In this document: one piece after another, positions 1 to 5,241 of the stretch | Position numbering within the stretch: the stretch's first letter is position 1 | Layout of the letters: each line of letters begins with the position of its first letter | Assembly (NCBI GenBank): GCA_938033975.1 | Contig: CALHKJ010000326.1 | Location: forward strand, 1 to 6,720 | Reading direction: 5' to 3' | DNA length: 6,720 bases | From: an uncultured Saprospiraceae bacterium | Lineage (GTDB): Bacteria; Bacteroidota; Bacteroidia; Chitinophagales; Saprospiraceae | Made by a program: the position numbers and the translations under genes | Notes under the pieces: generated by a model | Seen by the model: the letters and a program-made list of their open reading frames with translations, nothing else | Databases searched by the model: none | Told to the model about the DNA's origin: nothing

Positions 1-2483
1 GTAGCTTGATCTTTAAATCTTGTTAAGCTTACATGATGCCAAGCCAGATCTGCAAGTGTGTTGACTGAATTTGGAAAACTATATAAGCTTCCCCCAATAA
101 TTAATAGAAATCCAGGACTAACATAAAAATCATTGTAGCTGATAATGAGTTCATTGTCCATTGAGGGATTGGCAAGACTAATGATATTATTACTGTTATT
201 TAGTCCATCAAGTTTAATATTAAAAGCTATGGTAAAATCTTCCAATCCATCTACACTTTCTCCAGGTAAGAAAACTACGTCATCCGCATTATCACCCAAT
301 ACGATTCCCGTTCCACATGAACTTTGAGTAAGGCTTGTGGTTGGAGTAGAGCGGCCATGAAATTTATTGCCACTCAGATCTCTTACGCCATCTACAAATG
401 CCAACTCTAAGGATTTTGGACAATCAGGAGATGCATTTGGGTTGGGATAGCCAAAGGTGATATCTAGTGTCATTTCTTTTCCTTCCTGCTTTTGCTTGTC
501 TCCACCACATGCTGGATACAATAGAAAAACGAGGTTGAGATGATCAACATTGGTATTTTGATTTCGTGTAATCGTGAGCAAAGGTTTATCTCCATTGGTG
601 TCGGTAAAACAACTATTTGGTGGAACTGTATAAGAAACTACATTATTAATTCCTCCTAATGTTTCGCCATTGACGATCACATTTGCATTATTCACATTGA
701 TGGGTAATTCTAAAAAGTATTCACGTTCTATATTACTATCATTGCATATATCCAATCTTATATTTACAGGGTCATTCAAATTTTCCGTTTGCATATATTG
801 ATGAGTCACAGGGGATTGACTACAGAGCATGACATCCTCAGATCCCAGCTTGGGTTGGTCGATTCGATAGCCTGCTTCGTATGGGCAACTTGTCATTCCT
901 CCTTCGTTTTCTTTAAATCGAAAAATGGGTGTTCCGTAGCTAGGATCTCTGAATACAGAGAGAGGGAAAATATCGGTTGCGTCATCATCAGAAAGTGTGT
1001 ATGAAATTAAACGCGAGTTTGTTTCTGAATCTGTCGTAGTCATGCCCTCATTTATACTGAAAGTTACTTGGGCTCCTCCACTAACTTGATTTGCGCCAAC
1101 TTCTGTCATTGCTGTAATAGCAGAATTCGCTTCAATGGCTACATTGACACTCAATGAGGTGACTTCTGAAGTTGTAATTTTTTCTGTGAATGTCTTATCA
1201 ATTCCTCCTGAAAAACTATAATCGGGACCATACTGTTCTGTTGCATTTGCCTTATTGTCTTCATTTAAGCTTAGGACCTGTTGCCATACCTCAGCTTGGT
1301 TGAATGCTCTAGTTCTTAGCAACTGATCATAAGATTCGTCATTGGCAATGCTTAGTTGAAAATCAATATCATTTTTTATGGCTTGAGCAGTTAAAATGAA
1401 AGACGTTTCAAGTCCAGGTGTTTGATCTCTTGCAAAAGTTAGTCCAGCTGTCACCTTTGCAGAATCTATACCAACGATAGCAACCTCCTCAAAAATACCA
1501 TATAACCATCTTTCATCATTCCCAATAAATATATCACTACCATCACCTATATAGCCAGATAAACTAGATGTATTAAATTCACTAATTACCTTTATGCATC
1601 TTTCTGAACTAAATTCGCTCAAGCGAGATTCACTAATATTTAAGCTAGTTTCTAAGGTAACAGAACTTTCATAGTCTACGGTTACACCTATGCCTGCAGA
1701 ACCAGAAACCCCTGCCTTCCTAGAAAATGTGGACCCAAGACCCATGCTTTGTTCATAAGAAACACTTGTTTCTCGACATACCGTTTGACTTTCTTCAAAG
1801 GTGCTAAAGCTACCATCTCCAGGAGGATCATGAAGCACTAAATAGGGAATTTTAGGTAATTGCAATGTATCTAAAATGGGTACTTCAAGGCTTTTAAAAC
1901 CTTCAACTACTATTGGCACTAGCGCTGACCAAACATCTGAGCTTTGTGGCGTACTTATTATTTCAATTACGCCATTTGCTGTAGCATCTAAATCTTGTAA
2001 ATCAATAGGAATACTTTGTTTGTAAATTTGACAATTAGAGCCCATATTAATACTGAAACAAATAGCACCAAATTCCTTAAATCCAATCTGTTTGGTTACT
2101 TGACTTGCTGTTCCATAATCAGTGTGATATAAGACTTCGACCATAAAACTTTCTTGCCATGTTTGATTATTAAAGTTGGGGTTCGATGAAGGACCATTAT
2201 ATATGACTTCTGCGAGATCGGTATAAAGTGGGTGTGGATTTCTTTCAGCTTTTAACCAATCACTAAATGCGATGTCTCCGATCTCTAAATTATTGTCAGA
2301 ATGAGGATATTCACTTGGTTCCGAAGAAACAGTCTCAACATATGTTATCTCATAAGAGCCATACTGATTACCTCCGATATAAACGGTAGGAACTTGAGAA
2401 TACAATATGTGTCCTGAAAATAAAATAAGCGTGACTAGGCTTAATTGGTAAAGTCGGAGGTAGGTATAAATATTTGATTTCAT
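1..2483 (-). CDS. large secreted protein with C-terminal LamG-like domain (3' end outside window)
   Basis: The frame is open for about 827 codons from the ATG at 2483 and runs off the left edge, so the C-terminus is missing. The start is supported by a Bacteroidota-style signal peptide: a hydrophobic stretch around residues 12-28 followed by YSQ near residue 30, which predicts export. Residues ~30-690 are rich in beta-type sequence and match no enzyme family I can name. Landmarks are HDPPGDGSFS (218-227), a Ser/Gly-rich stretch after it, and a YGTPIF then SCPYE pair (516-536). From memory, such landmarks occur in other very large extracellular Bacteroidota proteins; that is not verified. From about residue 690 the pattern is LamG/concanavalin A-like: a DLSGN start (702-706), FTIAF strand, and AWHHVSLTR (814-822), typical of LamG_3 lectin-like folds. 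An adhesin or glycan-binding surface role is inferred. It lies 46 bases downstream of the small LuxR gene, possibly in one transcript. A T9SS sorting domain might lie beyond the edge. Confidence 0.9.
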   Translation of the reverse strand, partial: MKSNIYTYLRLYQLSLVTLILFSGHILYSQVPTVYIGGNQYGSYEITYVETVSSEPSEYPHSDNNLEIGDIAFSDWLKAERNPHPLYTDLAEVIYNGPSSNPNFNNQTWQESFMVEVLYHTDYGTASQVTKQIGFKEFGAICFSINMGSNCQIYKQSIPIDLQDLDATANGVIEIISTPQSSDVWSALVPIVVEGFKSLEVPILDTLQLPKIPYLVLHDPPGDGSFSTFEESQTVCRETSVSYEQSMGLGSTFSRKAGVSGSAGIGVTVDYESSVTLETSLNISESRLSEFSSERCIKVISEFNTSSLSGYIGDGSDIFIGNDERWLYGIFEEVAIVGIDSAKVTAGLTFARDQTPGLETSFILTAQAIKNDIDFQLSIANDESYDQLLRTRAFNQAEVWQQVLSLNEDNKANATEQYGPDYSFSGGIDKTFTEKITTSEVTSLSVNVAIEANSAITAMTEVGANQVSGGAQVTFSINEGMTTTDSETNSRLISYTLSDDDATDIFPLSVFRDPSYGTPIFRFKENEGGMTSCPYEAGYRIDQPKLGSEDVMLCSQSPVTHQYMQTENLNDPVNIRLDICNDSNIEREYFLELPINVNNANVIVNGETLGGINNVVSYTVPPNSCFTDTNGDKPLLTITRNQNTNVDHLNLVFLLYPACGGDKQKQEGKEMTLDITFGYPNPNASPDCPKSLELAFVDGVRDLSGNKFHGRSTPTTSLTQSSCGTGIVLGDNADDVVFLPGESVDGLEDFTIAFNIKLDGLNNSNNIISLANPSMDNELIISYNDFYVSPGFLLIIGGSLYSFPNSVNTLADLAWHHVSLTRFKDQA

Positions 2484-2529
2484 GGGGTTTATTTTTAATT
2501 AATTGACAATTTGATCTAATACAAAATCT

Positions 2530-2745
2530 TTAGGTAATTAGACCTAGTCCAAAACCTTTCCGTACCAATTGTATTACATTTTTAGCCTTGAGTTTTTTAA
2601 ACAAAGACTTTCGATGGGCCTTTATGGTAATTGTTGAGATATATAAAGTAGAAGCAGCTTCTTTGATAGAATATCCATTAGATAGCAAATTGAGTACTTG
2701 CATCTCTGGTTGTGAAACTTCAAATTTTGGAGTTAATAGTCCCAT
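2530..2745 (-). CDS. orphan LuxR/GerE-type helix-turn-helix regulator, 71 aa
   Basis: This short complete ORF consists almost entirely of a GerE/LuxR DNA-binding domain. An LTPKFEVSQPEMQVLNLLSNG segment (residues ~4-24) corresponds to the LTPREREVLxLLAxG opening of the family. SIKEAASTLYISTITIKAHR (26-45) gives the scaffold and recognition helices, with the canonical TIKAHR close to TVKxHR, and KLKAKNVIQLV (52-62) is the last helix. There is no receiver, PAS or autoinducer domain. An in-frame TGA lies about 39 bases upstream of the ATG with no ATG, GTG or TTG between, so the protein really begins here unless that stop is a recent truncation. It probably binds DNA as a dimer; its signal input is unknown. 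It lies after three 11-bp repeats and just before the large LamG protein, so autoregulation and control of that gene are plausible inferences. It could also be the remnant of a longer response regulator, although nothing receiver-like precedes it. Confidence 0.85.
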   Translation of the reverse strand: MGLLTPKFEVSQPEMQVLNLLSNGYSIKEAASTLYISTITIKAHRKSLFKKLKAKNVIQLVRKGFGLGLIT

Positions 2746-2791
2746 AGGTTTTGTAATGAAAAACCAATATGAAATAAGTACTCAGAAATTT

Positions 2792-2823
2792 CAAATTATA
2801 GTGGTGGACAAAGGGTGGACAAA
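2792..2823 (-). promoter_or_regulatory. candidate promoter of the small LuxR gene
   Basis: On the minus strand TTTG (2820-2823) is followed after 19 bases by TATAATTTG (2792-2800). This resembles the Bacteroidota primary sigma pattern of a -33 TTTG and a -7 TAnnTTTG, although the -7 box has three rather than two bases between TA and TTTG. It ends 46 bases before the ATG. The -33 element lies inside the 11-bp repeats, so a protein bound there could block or recruit polymerase. The match is by eye only. Confidence 0.45.
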
Positions 2824-2837
2824 GGGTGGACAGAGGG
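2805..2837. repeat. three tandem 11-bp repeats upstream of the small LuxR gene
   Basis: TGGACAAAGGG occurs twice perfectly (2805-2815, 2816-2826) and a third time with one change (TGGACAGAGGG, 2827-2837). On the coding strand of the LuxR gene each unit reads CCCTTTGTCCA. The 11-base period is close to one helical turn, as expected for side-by-side operator sites on one face of DNA. The block overlaps the candidate -33 box. A related GTCACC motif with the same spacing lies upstream of the cytolysin-like gene. The repeat is seen directly; the operator role is inferred. Confidence 0.7.
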
Positions 2838-2880
2838 ATTTCTCTTGGTTTTACTAGTAGAAAACTATTAGTTTTTTTTG

Positions 2881-3076
2881 ACTTTTGACTTTTGACTTTT
2901 GACTTTTGACTTTTGATTCCCGACTCTCTGCTCCCGACTCCCGGCTCTCGACTCTCGATTCCTGATTCCCGACTCTCGACTCTCGATTCCCGACTCTCGG
3001 CTCTCGATTCCCGACTCTCGACTCTCGATTTTTGGCTCCCGGCTCCCTGCTTTCGGTTCTTGCTTCCCGCCTCCCA
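2881..3076. repeat. heptanucleotide tandem array, 28 units (STRR-like)
   Basis: The 196 bases divide into exactly 28 seven-base units with no insertion or deletion. The first five units are identical (ACTTTTG, 2881-2915). The rest vary around ACTCTCG and ATTCCCG, with a nearly constant G at the seventh position. A 21-base higher-order unit (ATTCCCG ACTCTCG ACTCTCG) repeats three times at 2965-3027 with one substitution at 3000. The array starts right after the stop of the TPR/HTH regulator and fills most of the gap before the LuxR promoter. It resembles the short tandemly repeated repetitive sequences known from cyanobacteria, and similar heptamers occur in some Bacteroidota. All reading frames through it give meaningless Ser-Arg-Glu or Ser-Arg-Leu type repeats and it has no sign of being coding. 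Its function is unknown. Confidence 0.92.
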
Positions 3077-3078
3077 AC

Positions 3079-4914
3079 TCAATTCCCAAGTGTAAGAAAG
3101 TAACTTGTCAGGTCCGTGCTCGAACTAATATCCATTTTTTTACGCATTCTGTTTCTGGTTTTCTTTACTGCGGCAACAGTGACATTGAGAAGACTGGAAA
3201 TGTCTTTGGTAGATAGATTCATTTTCAACAAACTAGCCAATCTTATTTCACCTTTCGAAAAATCAGAATGTAATTCACTTAGTTTGTTATTGAAATTTGG
3301 ATGAACGGATTCAAATAAATTTAGAAATTGTTGCCAGTCTTCATCAGACTGCATGTCTCGACTTATTTGTGCACTTAATTTCTCTATTCTGTTTTTTTCC
3401 TCACCTGTGATTTCCGTATTGATTTCTTTTAGATCCTTGTTTACAGTTTGCAGGAATTCGTTTTTACGACATAGCTGTAAAACTTTTGAGGTGAGCTGTT
3501 GGTTTTTGAAATCTAGTTCTTGACTTAATCTTTGATTTTTTAAATCTGTTACTTTTTGCTTTTCTTCTAAGATTAGCTTTTCTTTTTTACGTTTTTGAAT
3601 CTGAAATAGAAGTAATAAGCTACCAAAGAAAAGAGTCAAGCCGAGGACTATCCATAGCCTTGTGTTTTTTACTTTTTCTAACTCAGAATTTTTTTGCATA
3701 ATGGCAATTTCCCGATCTTTTTGTGCCTTTTGATATTTTTCCTCCAAGCCATGTATTTGTTCTGATTTTTCTAAGTTGTAAATACTATCATAAAGAATTT
3801 TGTGTTTTTTAAAATATTGTAAGGCCAATTTCTCTTGGTTTGTTTTTTCAAAGGCATTGGAAAGTGTTAATAGTGCATCACGTTCTTTCTCTAGGACCTC
3901 AGCTTCTTTAGCAAGAGTTACACTTCTTTTAGAATTTTTTATAGCTTCTTGGTTTTGACCTAAAGCAAGCTGGCATTTTGCGATGGTATTCAAGGCATCG
4001 CTTTCAGATCGTTTTTTTCCCGACACACGATTGATATCATTTGCCTGTTCGCAATAACTGATTCCCTTTTCATATTCTTCCATATTGTAATACAGGATCC
4101 CAAGATTTGCGTAAGCAATAGGTTTTACCCAAGAATGTGTACCATGCATGCTTAGGTCAAGCATCTTAAGATACCATTTTTCAGATTCGTTATAGTTCCC
4201 TTTGTTTTTGTTTAGAATACCAAAATCGTTCATGACCGCAATAATGCCAGACGTATCTTTCATCCCAACAAAGTGTGAGTATGCTTTATTGAAGTAGATC
4301 TCGGCCTTATCAAAATCTTTTTGCTTGTTATATATTATACCAATCCCTTGGGATGTTCTGCCATATATATAATGATCTTTGAACTGTTTTACATACTCGG
4401 AGGCTTTCAGATAGTATTCCATGGCTTTGTCATGGTTTCCTTCATTGTTTTTTATCACTCCGAGATAACGAATGGATTTCCCGATATTTAATGAATCATT
4501 TGTTTCTTCGGCCAAGTTTATGGCTTTATTGACCAAAGTTATTGCCTCTTGACGTACACCTAAATCTTCTTTTAACATCGACATGTATATATAAGATTCA
4601 ATCACATCCTTAGTTTGGTCTAAGTTTAAGGCAACTGATAGAGCTTGTTCGTAATAGTTGTATGAATTCTCTAAGTCATAATAGCGATCACTCAATCTTG
4701 CCAAGAATTTCAGGCTTTCAAATTCTGATTTTTCATCCTTTTGCTCAATTGCTATATCCAAAGCAATTTTGGCAAAAGAGTCCGCCTTAGTTCTATTGTT
4801 TGAATAATGTCTACTTGAATCGAGGTAGACTTCAACTTGCTCTAATTGTGAGTATGAAATACTACTTATACATACACAGGCAAGGAGTAGTGAGAGTGAG
4901 AGAGAATTTTTCAT
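3079..4914 (-). CDS. membrane-spanning TPR regulator with C-terminal LuxR-like HTH
   Basis: This 611-residue protein is a one-component regulator of a type common in Bacteroidota. A signal peptide ends at SYSQ (about residue 23), so the N-terminal part is predicted to be periplasmic. It holds about eight TPR-like helical pairs starting near residues 67, 107, 147, 187, 227, 267, 307 and 347, an exact 40-residue period that fits TPR_12-type repeats rather than the classical 34. A charged coiled coil (~380-415) leads into one membrane helix (~419-438, WIVLGLTLFFGSLLLLF), then Lys/Arg-rich sequence and a second coiled coil (~445-505). The C-terminal ~60 residues carry a LuxR-like HTH (GEIRLASLLKMNLSTKDISS, then VAAVKKTRNRMRKKM) expected in the cytoplasm. 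The TPR ligand or partner is unknown. The ATG at 4914 is chosen because the signal peptide begins there; the only upstream in-frame start is a TTG eight codons earlier. It is divergent from the cytolysin-like gene and a candidate regulator of either flank. Confidence 0.92.
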   Translation of the reverse strand: MKNSLSLSLLLACVCISSISYSQLEQVEVYLDSSRHYSNNRTKADSFAKIALDIAIEQKDEKSEFESLKFLARLSDRYYDLENSYNYYEQALSVALNLDQTKDVIESYIYMSMLKEDLGVRQEAITLVNKAINLAEETNDSLNIGKSIRYLGVIKNNEGNHDKAMEYYLKASEYVKQFKDHYIYGRTSQGIGIIYNKQKDFDKAEIYFNKAYSHFVGMKDTSGIIAVMNDFGILNKNKGNYNESEKWYLKMLDLSMHGTHSWVKPIAYANLGILYYNMEEYEKGISYCEQANDINRVSGKKRSESDALNTIAKCQLALGQNQEAIKNSKRSVTLAKEAEVLEKERDALLTLSNAFEKTNQEKLALQYFKKHKILYDSIYNLEKSEQIHGLEEKYQKAQKDREIAIMQKNSELEKVKNTRLWIVLGLTLFFGSLLLLFQIQKRKKEKLILEEKQKVTDLKNQRLSQELDFKNQQLTSKVLQLCRKNEFLQTVNKDLKEINTEITGEEKNRIEKLSAQISRDMQSDEDWQQFLNLFESVHPNFNNKLSELHSDFSKGEIRLASLLKMNLSTKDISSLLNVTVAAVKKTRNRMRKKMDISSSTDLTSYFLTLGN

Positions 4915-5082
4915 GGGGTTATGAATTGTTATATGCAATGTATATAAAACCTACAAAAGATGCTCTCTTTTTGATATCAAGTTTGAATTATGTCATCCCC
5001 CTCTTATTTATCTTTCTTAAGGCTAAGTCACTGGGAGTCAGATCTATAAAGTAAGCTAAACCATACCGGTTTTCGATATGTC

Positions 5083-5140
5083 CCCCTTTTGTCACCCCAT
5101 TTTGGAGTCAATTTTTGGTTTGGTCACCTTTTCGTCACCC
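5083..5140 (+). repeat. GTCACC repeat cluster, candidate operator of the cytolysin-like gene
   Basis: GTCACC occurs at 5091-5096, 5123-5128 and 5134-5139, each preceded by a T/G-rich stretch (CCTTTTGTCACC, GGTTTGGTCACC, CCTTTTCGTCACC). The last two are 11 bases apart and the first lies 32 bases from the second, about three helical turns. CCCTTTTGTCACC closely resembles CCCTTTGTCCACC on the coding strand of the small LuxR promoter. The cluster ends just before the candidate -33 element, a position suited to an activator. The repeats are seen directly; their role is inferred. Confidence 0.5.
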
Positions 5141-5144
5141 TTAG

Positions 5145-5180
5145 TTTTTTGCTTCAAGGCAGTCTCTATCTGCATCTTTG
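5145..5180 (+). promoter_or_regulatory. candidate promoter of the cytolysin-like gene
   Basis: TTTTTTG (5145-5151) is followed after 21 bases by CATCTTTG (5173-5180), which matches the Bacteroidota -7 box TAnnTTTG at five of six defined positions. The start codon is 61 bases further on. The spacing is near the upper end of what is usual, and T-rich runs are common in this region, so the call is tentative. Confidence 0.35.
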
Positions 5181-5184
5181 TTTT

Positions 5185-5207
5185 GACGAAAATGATAAAT
5201 CGTCATT
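5185..5207. repeat. overlapping inverted repeats in the leader of the cytolysin-like gene
   Basis: GACGA (5185-5189) pairs with TCGTC (5200-5204), and AATGA (5191-5195) pairs with TCATT (5203-5207). The two pairings overlap at 5203-5204, so they cannot form completely at the same time. This could be a small operator palindrome or a leader hairpin. The five-base arms are short enough to be chance. Confidence 0.3.
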
Positions 5208-5241
5208 GATATTTTTCAAAAAAAAATTAAAATAAATTGAC

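Larger units (their letters stand above)
2746..3078. other. intergenic region between the two regulators
   Basis: This 333-base gap holds no credible gene. From right to left it contains the 28-unit heptamer array, a short AT-rich spacer with a run of eight T on the plus strand (2872-2879), the three 11-bp repeats, the candidate LuxR promoter and an AT-rich leader. No hairpin terminator for the TPR/HTH gene is apparent: its stop is followed immediately by the array. Transcription could therefore read through into the LuxR gene. That is an inference. Confidence 0.7.
4915..5241. promoter_or_regulatory. divergent intergenic region between TPR/HTH regulator and cytolysin-like gene
   Basis: This 327-base AT-rich region has no credible gene and should hold both divergent promoters. 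Visible elements are GTCACC boxes (5091, 5123, 5134), a candidate plus-strand promoter (5145-5180), overlapping inverted repeats (5185-5207), and an A-rich leader before the ATG at 5242. The last is typical of Bacteroidota, where A-rich leaders replace a Shine-Dalgarno sequence. No good -33/-7 pair was found for the minus-strand gene. Confidence 0.6.

Noticed and set aside
145..1004. Short plus-strand frames of 60 and 71 codons at 145-327 and 789-1004
   Set aside because: They lie antisense inside the continuous minus-strand secreted protein gene, which has a coherent translation with signal peptide and LamG domain.
2484..2529. Terminator between the small LuxR gene and the LamG protein gene
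   Set aside because: The 46-base gap is AT-rich but shows no GC hairpin followed by a T run.
2588..2857. 89-codon plus-strand frame opposite the small LuxR gene
   Set aside because: It is antisense to a clear GerE domain and its translation resembles nothing known.
2881..3076. CRISPR-like array
   Set aside because: Units are seven bases long and contiguous, with no spacers of unique sequence.
2720..3095. Open frames on both strands through the heptamer array, giving Ser-Arg-Glu or Asp-Ser-Arg-Leu repeats
   Set aside because: A 7-base repeat without indels is open in several frames at once, and the peptides have no fold-like sequence, so these are by-products of the array.
4915..4938. Extended start of the TPR/HTH gene at a TTG codon, eight codons upstream
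   Set aside because: The internal ATG at 4914 begins a normal signal peptide; the extra residues include His and Pro and would weaken it.
4800..5054. 84-codon plus-strand frame across the start of the TPR/HTH gene
   Set aside because: It overlaps the signal-peptide coding region antisense and has no recognisable features.
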